Below are positions 39,788-51,085 of a stretch of DNA of 64,000 nucleotides, one piece after another. Position numbers and translations under genes: made by a program. Within the stretch, counting starts at the first letter, position 1; each line of letters starts with the position of its first letter. The DNA comes from Paraliobacillus salinarum (lineage in GTDB: Bacteria > Bacillota > Bacilli > Bacillales > Amphibacillaceae), in NCBI RefSeq assembly GCF_014083865.1, contig NZ_JACEFA010000005.1, positions 143,773 through 207,772 of the forward strand. The letters run 5' to 3'. Below the pieces are notes generated by a model that made no database searches, was not told where the DNA came from, and worked only from the letters and a program-made list of their open reading frames with translations.

Positions 39788-41923
39788 ATGATAGAAAAGT
39801 GGAAAAATATAATACAATCTATGGGTTCAATAAACAAGCCATTTCCGATGATTATTTCAAGTCTGTTAATTGGTTTTCTGTTTTTTATTTTCATGTTATC
39901 AAACGTTTTTACTGAAACTTATGAAATAGAGCGGTTTAATAATGCAAAGGAAACCATACGATCACCAATAACAATAGAAGACAAGAAAGAAACAGAACAG
40001 AGACGAAGAGAAGCGGTTCAGTCTGTAAGTGATCGTTATTATATTTCCACAGAGACCACTGATGAACGTATCGGTTACATAGAAGAACTATTCGATGCAA
40101 TTGCAACAACAAAGTCCAATTCTGAGAAGCAAGATGAACAAGATAAAGAGAAGTCTGTAAGTGATCGGGTAGAAGATTTACAACAAATTCTAAGCTCAGA
40201 AATAATCGTGGCTATAGATCAAGATTCATTATCTACATTAATTCAAATGAATGAAAATGACCTCTCCGTTGCTAAAGAATTATTGAGAACGACGCTATAC
40301 AATATATTTAATGATGGTATACGCACAGAAGAAATTGATCAAGCAATAGAGCGATTTAATGACAGATTGCGATTTTCCAGTTTAAGTGTTGAAGTCAAAC
40401 AAGCTTTGAGAGATGTTGGGTCATTTGCACTGGTTGCAAACTCGTTTTTCTCGGCAGAAAAGACGCAAGAAGCGGAGAAACAAGCGATAAACAATGTTGA
40501 GCCTGTCATGATTCGGGCTGGTGAAGTGATTGTTCAGGAAGAACAAACGATAACTAATGAAATATATGAGAAACTTGAGCTTGTAGGTTTACTCAATACA
40601 AATCGCAATTTTTACCCTGTAATTGGATTAACTTTACTTGTTCTTTTATTTGTCAGCTTCATTTTTCACGAAATGCTTCAATTAAATAAAAGTATTAAGT
40701 TAAATATGCGTTCTTTAATGGCGATTGTTGTGATTAGTTTATTAATAATAGCTATGATGAAATTTACTAGCTATTATACATTATCAAATAATCCGCTCTA
40801 TTATTTATTACCTGTACCTATGGGTGTTATGTTAATAAAACTCTTATTCCGTGAACAAACAGCTATTAAATTTGCTGTGATTTTCTCTATTGTTGGAAGT
40901 ATAGTCTTTAATGGACAAATTCCAGGAGCATTAAATACTGAAGTGGCATTATACTTTCTTGCCTCACAACTTGCCGGTATTGTGATGGTTCATTCAATAG
41001 AAGATAAAACCACTATATTAAAAGCAAGTATTGGCATGGCTATTGTTAATGCTAGTATGATAAGCATGTTTTTCTTTCTTTCATTTGAGAAAAATGAATG
41101 GATGACCCTTCTGTTGTATGAAGGATATGGACTAACAGCTGCTTTAATTGCTTGCGCGTTAACCATTGGTATTTTGCCATTCCTAGAATCAGGCTTAGGG
41201 ATATTATCTGATTCCAAACTGTTAACATTAGCAAGCCCGAATCATCCATTATTACGTAAGATTTTAGTGGAAGCACCTGGTACGTATCACCACAGTGTTA
41301 TGGTTGCTAACTTAAGCGAGGCTGCTTGTGAGAAAATAGGTGCTAATGGTTTGCTTGCAAGAGTGGCATCCTATTATCATGACTTAGGTAAAACAAAGTA
41401 TCCACATTACTTTATAGAAAATCAAATGGGGATACAGAATCCCCACAAATTTATTGAACCAATGCAAAGTGCTGCTATTATTATTTCACACCCTTATGAT
41501 GGAGCACACATGTTAGAAAAGCATCATATGCCTAAAGAAATTATTGATATCGCAAAACAACATCATGGCACAACATTACTGAAGTATTTTTATTATCAAG
41601 CAAAAGAAGTATATAAAGATGTATTAGAATCGGATTATCGTTATCCTGGGCCTAAACCGCAAACGAAAGAGGCTGCTGTCATTTCTATTTGTGACTCTAT
41701 TGAAGCAGCCGTTCGGTCCATTGATGCTCCTTCAAAAGAGAAAATCAATGAAATGATTGAAAACATAATTCAAGCAAGACTTACAGATGGACAATTGAAT
41801 GAAAGTTCATTAACATTTAATGAATTAGAAATGGTTCGGGTAACAATTAGTGAAACCTTAAATGGAATATATCATTCGAGAATCCAATATCCAGATGATA
41901 AAAAATTGAAGGAGGAAAAGTAA
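39788..41923 (+). CDS. pgpH: Cyclic-di-AMP phosphodiesterase PgpH (7TM-HD)
   Basis: A 711-residue membrane protein (YqfF). It has one N-terminal helix (about 19-39), a large extracytoplasmic domain (45-275), a block of seven helices (about 280-475), and a cytoplasmic HD domain. That domain carries GTYHHSVMVANLSE, YYHDLGKTKYP with the His-Asp pair, ISHPYDG and KQHHGTTL. The family hydrolyses c-di-AMP to pApA. The start of ybeY follows immediately after the stop codon. Confidence 0.94.
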   Translation: MIEKWKNIIQSMGSINKPFPMIISSLLIGFLFFIFMLSNVFTETYEIERFNNAKETIRSPITIEDKKETEQRRREAVQSVSDRYYISTETTDERIGYIEELFDAIATTKSNSEKQDEQDKEKSVSDRVEDLQQILSSEIIVAIDQDSLSTLIQMNENDLSVAKELLRTTLYNIFNDGIRTEEIDQAIERFNDRLRFSSLSVEVKQALRDVGSFALVANSFFSAEKTQEAEKQAINNVEPVMIRAGEVIVQEEQTITNEIYEKLELVGLLNTNRNFYPVIGLTLLVLLFVSFIFHEMLQLNKSIKLNMRSLMAIVVISLLIIAMMKFTSYYTLSNNPLYYLLPVPMGVMLIKLLFREQTAIKFAVIFSIVGSIVFNGQIPGALNTEVALYFLASQLAGIVMVHSIEDKTTILKASIGMAIVNASMISMFFFLSFEKNEWMTLLLYEGYGLTAALIACALTIGILPFLESGLGILSDSKLLTLASPNHPLLRKILVEAPGTYHHSVMVANLSEAACEKIGANGLLARVASYYHDLGKTKYPHYFIENQMGIQNPHKFIEPMQSAAIIISHPYDGAHMLEKHHMPKEIIDIAKQHHGTTLLKYFYYQAKEVYKDVLESDYRYPGPKPQTKEAAVISICDSIEAAVRSIDAPSKEKINEMIENIIQARLTDGQLNESSLTFNELEMVRVTISETLNGIYHSRIQYPDDKKLKEEK

Positions 41924-42391
41924 ATGCATATTGATTTTCATGATCAAACAAATGAGGTGAATGAATCGTATATTGATATGATTCAACGTTTGATTAGTTT
42001 TGCAGCACAGCAGGAAAAGATTACAGAAGAAGCGGAAATATCAATTAATTTTGTAGACAACAGAGAAATTCAAATTATAAATCGTAATTATCGTCAAATC
42101 GATCGACCTACTGATGTCATCTCCTTTGCACTTGAAGAAGAAGGAGAGGGAGAAGTTAAAATAATCGGTGAAGACATGCCTTTAATATTAGGGGATATAG
42201 TTATCTCTGTAGACATGGCAAAAGAGCAAGCAGATGAATATAATCATTCATTAGAAAGAGAATTGGGCTTTTTGGCATTGCACGGTTTCTTGCACTTACT
42301 CGGATATGATCACATGAATGATGCTGATGAAAAAACAATGTTATCCAGACAAGAGGAATTGTTAAATGCATTCGGACTATCAAGGGAATAA
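41924..42391 (+). CDS. ybeY: Endoribonuclease YbeY
   Basis: A 155-residue zinc endoribonuclease (YqfG) for 16S rRNA maturation and ribosome quality control. The metal motif HGFLHLLGYDH (near residue 120) matches H-x3-H-x5-H. YRQIDRPTDVISFAL near 55 is also conserved. It directly follows pgpH and overlaps dgkA by 26 bases. Confidence 0.96.
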   Translation: MHIDFHDQTNEVNESYIDMIQRLISFAAQQEKITEEAEISINFVDNREIQIINRNYRQIDRPTDVISFALEEEGEGEVKIIGEDMPLILGDIVISVDMAKEQADEYNHSLERELGFLALHGFLHLLGYDHMNDADEKTMLSRQEELLNAFGLSRE

Positions 42392-42743
42392 AAAAAAGCG
42401 AATCGGACTTAGTTATGCCTTAGCAGGTATTCGTTATGCAATTTTGACAGAGTGGAATTTGCGAATTCATGTGATTGCTTTTATATCCGTTATGATTTTG
42501 AGTGCTTTCTTGAAAATCTCCATGTTAGAGTGGGTATCGGTCATTATTATAAGTGGACTTGTGCTCATTACAGAAATGCTAAATACTTCCTTGGAACATT
42601 TGTTAGATTATTTAGCTCCAGAATGGCATCCCGAAGTTGGTAAGATTAAAGATATGATGGCTGGAACGGTTTTCATAGCTGCTTTGTTAGCTATTATTGT
42701 TGGAACCATTATATTCTTGCCTAAGCTTATGGCATTCTTTTAA
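42366..42743 (+). CDS. dgkA: Undecaprenol/diacylglycerol kinase DgkA
   Basis: A 125-residue membrane kinase with three helices (about 30-48, 52-70, 98-118). ITEMLNTSLEHLLDYL and VGKIKDMMAGTVFIAAL are the conserved active-site segments. In Gram-positive bacteria this family phosphorylates undecaprenol. AGAGGAA lies before the ATG inside ybeY. B. subtilis has cdd (cytidine deaminase) next, but era follows here. Confidence 0.93.
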   Translation: MHSDYQGNKKKRIGLSYALAGIRYAILTEWNLRIHVIAFISVMILSAFLKISMLEWVSVIIISGLVLITEMLNTSLEHLLDYLAPEWHPEVGKIKDMMAGTVFIAALLAIIVGTIIFLPKLMAFF

Positions 42744-42842
42744 TAATAAGATGAAGATATTTGAAAGCTTTTGTCGAATCTGTGAAATCGGTTTAAAGAT
42801 ATAGTAAAATAATTTTAGAGACATATTAATGGAGGAAACATC

Positions 42843-43745
42843 ATGGAACAATCATACAAATCAGGTTTTATCACGATCATTGGTCGACCTAACGTGGGGA
42901 AGTCTACTTTTCTGAACCATGTCATTGGCCAAAAGATTGCAATAATGAGTGATAAAGCACAAACAACAAGAAATACAATTCAAGGCGTTTTAACAGAGCA
43001 AGATGCACAATTTGTTTTTATTGATACACCTGGAATCCATAAACCTAAACATCGATTAGGTGATTTCATGGTAAAGTTAGCAGAAAACACATTAAACGAA
43101 GTAGATATCATTATGTTTATGATCAATGCAGAGGAAGGTTTTGGTCGAGGAGATCAATATATTATTGATCGATTAGAAAATGTGAAAAAACCTGTTTTTC
43201 TAATTATTAACAAAATTGATCAAATACATCCAGATAAATTACTTGAGATTATTGATCAGTACAAGGACAAGTACCCATTTGAGGAAATCGTACCTATTTC
43301 CGCCTTGGAAGGTAATAATGTTTCACATTTGTTAGGGGTACTCAAGCGACATTTACCTGAGGGACCACAGTATTATCCAGAAGATCAAGTAACAGATCAT
43401 CCGGAACGTTTTATCATGAGTGAATTAATTAGGGAGAAAGCGCTTGAATTAACTCGTGAAGAAATACCTCACAGTATAGCTGTTGTTATTGACCAGATTG
43501 AAAAAAATGATAATGAAAAAGTTCGCATTCAAGCAACTATTGTAGTGGAAAGAAGTTCCCAAAAAGGTATAGTGATTGGTAAACAAGGATCTATGTTAAA
43601 ACAAATAGGTACAAAAGCGAGAAAAGATATAGAAGGTTTATTAGGAACAAAAATATACCTAGAGCTATGGGTTAAAGTGCAAAAAGACTGGCGAAACCGT
43701 ACTCAACTTTTACAATCCTATGGTTTTAGTGAAGATGATTATTAA
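42843..43745 (+). CDS. era: GTPase Era
   Basis: A 300-residue GTPase for 16S rRNA and 30S maturation. The G domain has [15 protein letters not shown] at 13-27, [10 protein letters not shown] near 60 and INKIDQI near 121. The C-terminal KH domain has [25 protein letters not shown] precedes the ATG. Confidence 0.97.
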   Translation: MEQSYKSGFITIIGRPNVGKSTFLNHVIGQKIAIMSDKAQTTRNTIQGVLTEQDAQFVFIDTPGIHKPKHRLGDFMVKLAENTLNEVDIIMFMINAEEGFGRGDQYIIDRLENVKKPVFLIINKIDQIHPDKLLEIIDQYKDKYPFEEIVPISALEGNNVSHLLGVLKRHLPEGPQYYPEDQVTDHPERFIMSELIREKALELTREEIPHSIAVVIDQIEKNDNEKVRIQATIVVERSSQKGIVIGKQGSMLKQIGTKARKDIEGLLGTKIYLELWVKVQKDWRNRTQLLQSYGFSEDDY

Positions 43746-43873
43746 TTCATGGTAAATTTTAAAACACATGCTTTATTACGTTATGGAAATTCTATAAGTG
43801 AATGAACAATGATAGAAGGAAGATGTATCATTTGAGAAGTAATCATTTATAAAATAGAAAGGTGGGGTTTCTT

Positions 43874-44017
43874 GTGATCGACTTGTCATGGAAAATATTT
43901 AGTCAGACAGGAAACATTGAAACCTATTTACTAATGAAAGAAATGGAAGCAGTGTATAGTGAAGGTGCATTAGCACAATTTAGAGAAGTAATGAAAGAGT
44001 ATGACCAGAGAGTTTAA
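43874..44017 (+). CDS. yqzL: Small protein YqzL
   Basis: A 47-residue protein, MIDLSWKIFSQTGNIETYLL then MKEMEAVY, which resembles the short YqzL family that B. subtilis also encodes between era and recO. The function is unknown. The GTG at 43874 follows AAAGGTGGGG. The recO start lies 47 bases downstream. Confidence 0.82.
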   Translation: MIDLSWKIFSQTGNIETYLLMKEMEAVYSEGALAQFREVMKEYDQRV

Positions 44018-44064
44018 GGCCGTGATGACCTTTTTGTAGTGAGATAAGGGATAGGGTGAAACGA

Positions 44065-44826
44065 TTGTTTGAGAAATTAGAGGGTACGATTTTACGTACA
44101 CAAGATTATGGGGAAACACATAAAATTGTTACTTTGTTTACAAGAGAAAAGGGAAAAATTGCTTGTATTGCTCGTGGTGCAAAAAAACCAAAAAGCCGAA
44201 TGGCTTCTATTACCCAGCCATTCATTCATGGGATGTTTTTAGTCCAAGGTGGTAAAGGTCTAGGAACAATGCAGCAAGGAGAAGTTATTCTTTCTTTTCG
44301 TAAAATTAGAGAAGACATTGTTAAAACAGCTTATGCCAGCTATTTAGCTGAGTTAACAGAAAAAACGTTAGACCAACAAAAGATTGAAAGTTATATATAT
44401 CAGCAATTTTTCTTTTCTCTGCAAGCAATCGAAGCGGGTAAGGATCCAGATATCATTATGATGATGTATGAATTGAAGCTTTTTAGAAAAGCGGGTTTTG
44501 CGCCTGTATTACATCAATGTGTGCGATGCGCTAGAACAGAGAATACGTATGCTTTTTCTATTCAAGAAGGTGGTTTTCTTTGCAGTAAATGTAAGCTAGT
44601 AGATGAACGATCTGTGCAATTATCAGAAAAACTGACGAAGTTGCTTCAAATTTTTTCTCAAGTAGACTTACAGCAAATTGGGGAAATCTCTGTTAAAAAA
44701 GAAAATAAGGAATTATTGAAACAATTAGTTGAGGCTTATTACGACCATTATGGCAGTTTTTATTTAAAGTCAAAAAAGTTCCTCAAGCAAATTGATGTAT
44801 TTAATGGTTGGTATGATACAGAATAA
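44065..44826 (+). CDS. recO: DNA repair protein RecO
   Basis: A 253-residue recombination mediator that loads RecA on single-stranded DNA with RecR. An N-terminal OB fold (EGTILRTQDYGETHKIVTLF) is followed by a helical domain. The Cys cluster is CVRCARTENTYAFSIQEGG followed by FLCSKC. The TTG at 44065 gives MFEKLEGTILRT, which lines up with the family start, and AGGGTGA lies five bases before it. GTG 44056, three codons earlier, is an alternative. Confidence 0.93.
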   Translation: MFEKLEGTILRTQDYGETHKIVTLFTREKGKIACIARGAKKPKSRMASITQPFIHGMFLVQGGKGLGTMQQGEVILSFRKIREDIVKTAYASYLAELTEKTLDQQKIESYIYQQFFFSLQAIEAGKDPDIIMMMYELKLFRKAGFAPVLHQCVRCARTENTYAFSIQEGGFLCSKCKLVDERSVQLSEKLTKLLQIFSQVDLQQIGEISVKKENKELLKQLVEAYYDHYGSFYLKSKKFLKQIDVFNGWYDTE

Positions 44827-44840
44827 CTTATAACAGTGAC

Positions 44841-44869
44841 TTGACAAGCCATTACTTATATCTTATGAT
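44841..44869 (+). promoter_or_regulatory. Sigma-A promoter of glyQS
   Basis: TTGACA at 44841-44846 and TATGAT at 44864-44869 with 17-base spacing. It lies just upstream of the T-box leader. Confidence 0.88.
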
Positions 44870-44875
44870 CTTATT

Positions 44876-45096
44876 ACAAGTAGAGATAGGTCGCAATGAT
44901 AGAAACAAGTACCTTTATTTTTTCTATTTTAGAGAGTTCAGGATGGTGAAAGCTGAACATAGAATGTAAAGGGAAGGCATTCTGGAGCACAGGTTATTTA
45001 CAAAAGTGGTTATTCATTGAATAACAAATAGGGTGGAACCGCGGAAATCCCGTCCCTATACTTCAAATTATTGAAGTATAGGGACGGGATTTTATT
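44876..45096 (+). promoter_or_regulatory. Glycine T-box riboswitch
   Basis: The leader before glyQS has a stem I region with the AGAGA element, the GATGGTGAAAG distal loop segment and a candidate specifier GGC (Gly) at 44976-44978. It also has the T-box sequence GGGTGGAACCGCGG at 45031-45044. An 18-base-pair terminator (45049-45066 with 45071-45088) is followed by TTTTATTTG. Uncharged tRNA-Gly should favour the antiterminator and allow glyQS transcription. The leader fills the 308-base gap between recO and glyQ. Confidence 0.95.
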
Positions 45097-45134
45097 TGTT
45101 ACTGAGACAGCTTTAAATAAATGGAGGTAAGAAA

Positions 45135-46028
45135 ATGAATATTCAAGAAATGATTTTAACCTTGCAAAAACACTGGTCGGATCAAAACTGTATTTTAATG
45201 CAAGCATATGACGTAGAAAAAGGAGCAGGAACGATGTCTCCAATGACTTTATTAAGAAGTTTAGGGCCAGAACCTTGGAATGTAGCATATGTTGAACCTT
45301 CAAGGAGACCAGCAGATGGGCGTTATGGAGAAAATCCCAACAGGCTATATCAACATCACCAATTTCAAGTTATCATGAAACCTTCTCCTGATAACATTCA
45401 AGAATTGTATCTTGAATCACTTGAAAAATTAGGGATTGATCCATTAAAGCATGATATTCGTTTTGTTGAAGATAACTGGGAGAATCCAACATTAGGGGCT
45501 GCCGGTCTGGGTTGGGAAGTTTGGTTAGATGGCATGGAAATTACACAGTTTACCTATTTTCAACAAATCGGCGGATTAGAAGCAAAACCAGTTTCTGTTG
45601 AGATCACTTACGGTATAGAGAGACTTGCCTCTTATATTCAGGATAAAGAAAATGTGTTTGAGCTTGAATGGACCAATGGTGTAACGGTTCATGATATCTT
45701 TTACCAACCTGAGTTCGAGCATTCTACTTATACATTTAAAGAATCGAACACGGATATGCTATTCGAATTATTTACAACGTATGAAGAAGAAGCGAAACAT
45801 ATTATGGAAAAAGGGCTTGTATTCCCTGCTTATGATTATGTTTTAAAATGTTCACATACATTTAATTTACTTGATGCAAAAGGTGTAATATCTGTAACTG
45901 AGCGAACAGGTTATATTGGCCGAGTGCGTAAATTAGCGAGAGAAATAGCGAAATTATATGTTGAAGAACGTGAACGATTAGGTTTTCCAATGTTAAAAGA
46001 GGAGGGAAATCAACATGACAACAACTAA
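45135..46028 (+). CDS. glyQ: Glycyl-tRNA synthetase alpha subunit
   Basis: A 297-residue class II synthetase alpha chain of the alpha2beta2 bacterial enzyme. It begins [19 protein letters not shown], has [17 protein letters not shown] near 55 and [18 protein letters not shown] near 128. ATGGAGG precedes the ATG. It overlaps glyS by 14 bases and is controlled by the T-box upstream. Confidence 0.97.
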   Translation: MNIQEMILTLQKHWSDQNCILMQAYDVEKGAGTMSPMTLLRSLGPEPWNVAYVEPSRRPADGRYGENPNRLYQHHQFQVIMKPSPDNIQELYLESLEKLGIDPLKHDIRFVEDNWENPTLGAAGLGWEVWLDGMEITQFTYFQQIGGLEAKPVSVEITYGIERLASYIQDKENVFELEWTNGVTVHDIFYQPEFEHSTYTFKESNTDMLFELFTTYEEEAKHIMEKGLVFPAYDYVLKCSHTFNLLDAKGVISVTERTGYIGRVRKLAREIAKLYVEERERLGFPMLKEEGNQHDNN

Positions 46029-48108
46029 TGTATTATTTGAGATTGGTCTAGAAGAAATGCCTGCACGTTTTTTAGCAGATACTGAAAAACAATTAGAGGA
46101 AAAAACGATAGATTGGTTACAATCGCTTCGTTTACCATATAAAAAACTAACAACTTTTGTTACGCCAAGAAGATTAGCTGTCGTAATTGAAGGGTTAGCA
46201 GAAAAACAGTCAGATCAATCTGAAAAGGCGAAAGGACCTGCTAAAAATATAGCTTTGGATCAAGATGGTAATTGGTCAAAAGCGGCAATAGGCTTTACCA
46301 AAGGACAAGGAAAAACTGTAGATGATATATACTTTGAAGATGTAAAAGGGACAGAATATGTATTTGTAAATAAATATATTGAAGGTGCGACAGCTGAGAA
46401 GTTATTGCCTAGCTTTAAAGAAGTTATTTTAAATTTGAATTTCCCAAAGAACATGCGCTGGGCAGATAAGAATTTACGATTTATTCGTCCGATAAGATGG
46501 ATTGTTGCTTTGAATAATCAATCTGTGATTCCCATTGAGATTGAAGGGGTGACAAGTTCAAATATTACATTTGGACATCGATTCTTAGGAGAAAAGTTTA
46601 CAATCAACGATCCATTATCCTACCAAAAAGAACTGGAAAATCAATATGTACTTGTAGACAGCAAGCAACGAAAACAAATGATCATCAACCAAATAGAACA
46701 GTTAGAACAAAAAGAAGGATGGCGCATTCCTGTTGATGAAGAATTACTAGAAGAAGTTACGCAACTTGTAGAGTATCCAACCGTGTTCTTTGGTACATTT
46801 AACGAAAAATTTCTCGACATTCCTGACGAAGTGTTAATTACTTCTATGAAAGAACATCAGCGTTATTTTCCTGTGTTGAATAACACAGACGGTTTATTAC
46901 CGTATTTCGTAGCAGTTAGAAATGGAGATGACAAGCACATTGATGTAGTAACAAAAGGAAATGAAAAGGTACTTAAAGCTAGATTAGCTGATGCGATGTT
47001 CTTTTATGAAGAAGACCAAAAACAATCAATCGAAGAAAATAATAAAAAACTTACTAGAATGGTCTTTCAAGAGAAGTTAGGAACAATTTCTGATAAGGTT
47101 AACCGCGTAGTTAAATTGACAAGTAAATTAACAGATCTCTTAGAAGTGGACCAACACACAAAAACAAATGCTATTCGTGCTGCAGAAATTAGTAAATTTG
47201 ATTTAGTATCTAACATGGTTAATGAATTTACTAATCTTCAAGGAATAATGGGAGAGAAATACGCACGGATTTTTGGTGAAAATGAGCAGGTTGCAAAAGC
47301 AGTAAATGAGCATTATATGCCACGCTCTGCTAATGGTATATTACCAACCACGATCGAAGGTTCTATTGTAAGTATTGCTGACAAGCTAGATACAATTATT
47401 GGATGTATTTCTGTTGGTTTAATTCCTAGTGGCTCACAGGATCCATATGCATTAAGAAGACAAGCGATGGGTGTTTTACAAATTCTTGATGATAGAGGCT
47501 GGACCATTTCCGTTGAAACATTATTGCAGAAAGCTATGGAAATCTATCAGGAAATGGATGACGTGATAAAAATAGAAGAAGGAGCAGAATCGCATATTCA
47601 TTCTTTCTTTTATGCTCGTGCTTCTTTCCATCTCAAACAAGTAACGAGTGAACAAGATATTATCCAGGCTGTCCTTGCAAGCGGGATTGGAAATATTTCA
47701 TTTGCGTATAAAAAGGCACAAGTATTAACAACGAAAAAACATGACCAGTCCTTTAAAGATACACAAGAGGCGCTTGTTCGGAGTTTAAATATTGCAAAAA
47801 AAGGTGAATATAGTGGTGTTGATAGCAACCTGTTTGAAAATGAATATGAGAAAGTGCTTTATGATAATTATCAATCAATCAAACCAGTTGTATTGAAACA
47901 CCTTGATCAATTAGACGCAGAATCATCTATTCATACGTTAAGTGAATTAACAAATTCCATTCACGCATTTTTTGATCATACAATGGTTATGGCTGAGAAT
48001 GAGAAACTTAAGCAAAACAGAATTTCTTTATTAAAAGATATTGCTGCATTAGTTTATCAATATGCTGATTTGAGCCTGGTGGAATGGAAACAACAAGCTA
48101 GCTCTTAA
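46015..48108 (+). CDS. glyS: Glycyl-tRNA synthetase beta subunit
   Basis: A 697-residue beta chain. [13 protein letters not shown] at the N-terminus, [20 protein letters not shown] near 145, HQRYFPV near 280 and the C-terminal anticodon-binding helices ending [10 protein letters not shown] are typical. Together with GlyQ it charges tRNA-Gly. GAGGAGGG lies inside the end of glyQ before the ATG. Confidence 0.97.
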   Translation: MTTTNVLFEIGLEEMPARFLADTEKQLEEKTIDWLQSLRLPYKKLTTFVTPRRLAVVIEGLAEKQSDQSEKAKGPAKNIALDQDGNWSKAAIGFTKGQGKTVDDIYFEDVKGTEYVFVNKYIEGATAEKLLPSFKEVILNLNFPKNMRWADKNLRFIRPIRWIVALNNQSVIPIEIEGVTSSNITFGHRFLGEKFTINDPLSYQKELENQYVLVDSKQRKQMIINQIEQLEQKEGWRIPVDEELLEEVTQLVEYPTVFFGTFNEKFLDIPDEVLITSMKEHQRYFPVLNNTDGLLPYFVAVRNGDDKHIDVVTKGNEKVLKARLADAMFFYEEDQKQSIEENNKKLTRMVFQEKLGTISDKVNRVVKLTSKLTDLLEVDQHTKTNAIRAAEISKFDLVSNMVNEFTNLQGIMGEKYARIFGENEQVAKAVNEHYMPRSANGILPTTIEGSIVSIADKLDTIIGCISVGLIPSGSQDPYALRRQAMGVLQILDDRGWTISVETLLQKAMEIYQEMDDVIKIEEGAESHIHSFFYARASFHLKQVTSEQDIIQAVLASGIGNISFAYKKAQVLTTKKHDQSFKDTQEALVRSLNIAKKGEYSGVDSNLFENEYEKVLYDNYQSIKPVVLKHLDQLDAESSIHTLSELTNSIHAFFDHTMVMAENEKLKQNRISLLKDIAALVYQYADLSLVEWKQQASS

Positions 48109-48126
48109 TAAGTTGGAGGATTATAC

Positions 48127-48930
48127 ATGAAACCAATTATTTATTTAGTGTCGGATTCAGTAGGAGAAACTGCGGAACAGGTAATTAAAGCAGCTCTTTC
48201 TCAATTCATTAATGGGATAGAATATGAAATCATTCGCATTCCTTATGTGGAAGATGTGATGAAACTTGAAGAGGTAGTAGAAAAAGCGGCAGAAAAAAAT
48301 GCTATTATTGGTTTCACACTAGTTAACCCTATTTTACGACAATGTATGACACAAAAATCATTAGAGTTAAATGTTGAATCAATTGATATCATTGGTCCTA
48401 TGTTGGAAGGAATGGAAAGGTATTTTCAACAAAAACCTAAATTAAAACCTGGACTAGTCCACCAACTAGATGAAGCATACTTTAGAAGGGTTGAAGCAAT
48501 CGAATTTGCGGTTCGATTTGATGATGGGCGTGATCCAAGGGGTATAGAGCAAGCAGATATTATTTTAGTCGGTGTTTCGCGTACATCAAAGACACCATTA
48601 TCTCAATATTTAGCCTTGAAAAGTTTTAAAGTTGCAAACGTACCAATTGTTCCAGAAGTAGATCCTCCATCAGAGTTGTTTCAAATTGAACCACACAAAT
48701 GTATTGGGTTGAAGATCAGTCCTGAGAAGCTAAATGACATAAGAAAAGAAAGACTTAAATCTTTAGGTCTTAAGGAAGAAGCTAGTTATGCAACCTTTGA
48801 AAGAATTGATTATGAATTAGATTATTTTCAATCTGTCATAAATCGTATAGGTTGCCCAGTTATAGATGTTTCGCATAAAGCGGTAGAGGAAACAGCAAAC
48901 CTCATTCTACAGATGCAAACTCCTATTTAA
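48127..48930 (+). CDS. yqfL: PPDK/PEP synthase regulatory kinase-pyrophosphorylase YqfL
   Basis: A 267-residue DUF299 family protein. In relatives it phosphorylates and dephosphorylates pyruvate phosphate dikinase or PEP synthase. The P-loop is [16 protein letters not shown] near 149. It starts [19 protein letters not shown]. In B. subtilis yqfL follows ccpN (yqzB) and modulates CcpN-dependent gluconeogenic control. Here ccpN is missing and yqfL directly follows glyS. Confidence 0.92.
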   Translation: MKPIIYLVSDSVGETAEQVIKAALSQFINGIEYEIIRIPYVEDVMKLEEVVEKAAEKNAIIGFTLVNPILRQCMTQKSLELNVESIDIIGPMLEGMERYFQQKPKLKPGLVHQLDEAYFRRVEAIEFAVRFDDGRDPRGIEQADIILVGVSRTSKTPLSQYLALKSFKVANVPIVPEVDPPSELFQIEPHKCIGLKISPEKLNDIRKERLKSLGLKEEASYATFERIDYELDYFQSVINRIGCPVIDVSHKAVEETANLILQMQTPI

Positions 48931-49232
48931 TGAACAACGTAACAAGTGATAGTCAATTTTTCACTTGTTACGTTGTTTTATGGCGTTTGTTTAGAGGAAA
49001 CATTTTTTAATAGTATTTTTAATAGTTTTGTATTATAATTAATATTTGTGAAAAAAATGTTTAAAAAAGCAAAATGATTGCTTTAATATACTCCTGTCTA
49101 TGTTTATTCAGAGTGAAACAGAGGTATTATATAAATATATTTGGAAAAAGTACGAATTAATTTATAAAAAAATGTCGAATGTTGCAGGGATTCTTCTTTT
49201 TTTATAGAAATAATAACGATGGTGATGTAAAA
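48931..49232. other. 302-base yqfL-dnaG intergenic region
   Basis: A terminator occupies 48933-48981. The rest is very AT-rich, with a TATAAT at 49034-49039 that could be a -10 for dnaG-sigA, but no good -35. No gene is seen. B. subtilis yqxD, which precedes dnaG there, is absent. Confidence 0.55.
48933..48981 (+). terminator. Terminator after yqfL
   Basis: A perfect 17-base stem, 48933-48949 (AACAACGTAACAAGTGA) with 48961-48977, around an 11-base loop, ending in TTTTA. Confidence 0.92.
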
Positions 49233-51053
49233 ATGACAATGCATATTCCAGAGGAAACTGTGGATGAAATTCGTCAGTCAAACGATATAGTCGACGTAGT
49301 GGGAGAATATGTTGCATTAAAAAAGCAAGGGAAAAACTTTTTTGGTTTATGTCCTTTTCATGGAGAGAAAACTCCGTCCTTTTCAGTTACCCAGGATAAG
49401 CAAATTTTTCATTGCTTTGGGTGTGGTAAGGGTGGTAACGTATTTACATTTTTGATGGAAATAGAAGGTTTTTCCTTTTATCAAGCGGTGCAACATTTAG
49501 CTGATAAAAAAGGATTCTCTTTGTCTGAAAGTTTGGGATCACAGCAAGAGCAAGGCGTTTCAAATGAGGAACAAATGAACTTGAAGGCTTTTGAATGGTT
49601 AACGAAACTATATCATCATCTACTACGCCATACAAAAGAAGGAAAACAGGCTTATCAATATTTGTTAGAACGTGGCTTTTCCGATGAAATCATTCATACC
49701 TTTCAATTAGGTTATTCGCCCCAATCAAAAGATCTTATTACACAATTTCTAGAGAAAAAAGGTTATCATTCGCAACACATGGTAAATGCTGGTGTGCTAA
49801 CAACAAATGATCATAATCAAACAACAGATCGATTTCGGGGAAGAGTCATTTTTCCGATTCGAAATCATCTTGGAAAAAGTGTTGGGTTTGGTGGCAGAAC
49901 GATCACGGATCAAGAGCCTAAATATTTAAATAGTCCTGAATCAATTTTATTTCAAAAAGGGAAGTTACTATTTAATTTTGATCTGGCAAGAAGCTCAATA
50001 AGAAAGAGTGGTCAAGCAATACTTTTTGAAGGCTATATGGATGTAATCGCTGCTTATCAAGCTGGTATAATGAATGGATTAGCTACACTAGGTACTTCTA
50101 TCACAGAAGCACAAGCGCGTTTACTTAATCGATATGCCGACACAATCATCGTTTGCTACGATGGAGATGAAGCTGGAATTAACGCATCTTACAAGGCAGC
50201 GAGATTATTGCATCATATCGGTAGTAATGTAAAGGTTAGTGCCATTCCAGAAGGATTAGATCCGGATTCTTATATTGCTAAATATGGATCAGATCGCTTT
50301 AAACATGAAATAATTGAGGCAAGTTATACGTATATATCATTTCTAATGGAATATTTTAAAAAAGATTATAATCTCAAATTAGAAGGAGATCGTATACAGT
50401 ATATCGAAAAAGTAATAGACGAGCTGGCATTAATTAATCGTCCGATGGAACGTGAATACTATGCAAAAGAATTAGCATCTGAATATGAACTTTCCATGGA
50501 TACGATTGTTTATGAAATTAACAACCGTAGGAAAAAGTTAGGAAATCACCAGGATAAGCAAAGAACAACTAGCCATACTAAAAGCAAATTAAGCTTTAAA
50601 AAGCAAAATAAACTACTTCCAGCTTTTCATAATGCAGAAAAACAATTACTTACTTATATGCTTCATGATTTTTATATTGCTGAAAAGGTTAAGGAAAGTC
50701 TTGGTGCTTCTTTCAACATTGATATGCATAAAATTATTGTAACGCATTTATATGCTTTTTATGAAGAAGGTCATGAAGCTAATATTAGTCAGTTTATCGA
50801 GCGAATAGACGATGATAAAATTAAAAATTTTATTATTGAATTGGCTATGGAGAACGTTCATGCTGATATTAGCGATAAAGAAATACAAGACTACATTCGT
50901 ATTATTAAAGCTGAACATGGAGACAAGGCAATTATACGAGGATTACAAGAAGAACAAAAAAATGCAGAGATACAACAAGATTTTGTTAGAGCTGCACAAA
51001 TCGGTATGGAAATACTAGAGATTCAAAAGAAGATCAAAAATGCTAACCACTGA
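49233..51053 (+). CDS. dnaG: DNA primase DnaG
   Basis: A 606-residue primase. The zinc finger is GLCPFH...[10 protein letters not shown] (near 37-62). The RNA polymerase core includes the Toprim motif [11 protein letters not shown] near 262 and CYDGDEAG near 305. A C-terminal helicase-binding domain follows. The ATG at 49233 ([16 protein letters not shown]) fits the family N-terminus; the frame is open to 49179 but that extension is low complexity. The ribosome binding site is weak (GGTGATG). Confidence 0.95.
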   Translation: MTMHIPEETVDEIRQSNDIVDVVGEYVALKKQGKNFFGLCPFHGEKTPSFSVTQDKQIFHCFGCGKGGNVFTFLMEIEGFSFYQAVQHLADKKGFSLSESLGSQQEQGVSNEEQMNLKAFEWLTKLYHHLLRHTKEGKQAYQYLLERGFSDEIIHTFQLGYSPQSKDLITQFLEKKGYHSQHMVNAGVLTTNDHNQTTDRFRGRVIFPIRNHLGKSVGFGGRTITDQEPKYLNSPESILFQKGKLLFNFDLARSSIRKSGQAILFEGYMDVIAAYQAGIMNGLATLGTSITEAQARLLNRYADTIIVCYDGDEAGINASYKAARLLHHIGSNVKVSAIPEGLDPDSYIAKYGSDRFKHEIIEASYTYISFLMEYFKKDYNLKLEGDRIQYIEKVIDELALINRPMEREYYAKELASEYELSMDTIVYEINNRRKKLGNHQDKQRTTSHTKSKLSFKKQNKLLPAFHNAEKQLLTYMLHDFYIAEKVKESLGASFNIDMHKIIVTHLYAFYEEGHEANISQFIERIDDDKIKNFIIELAMENVHADISDKEIQDYIRIIKAEHGDKAIIRGLQEEQKNAEIQQDFVRAAQIGMEILEIQKKIKNANH

Positions 51054-51085
51054 TAGAGTATGTAGTTTTGGAAGGAGGGGGACTC

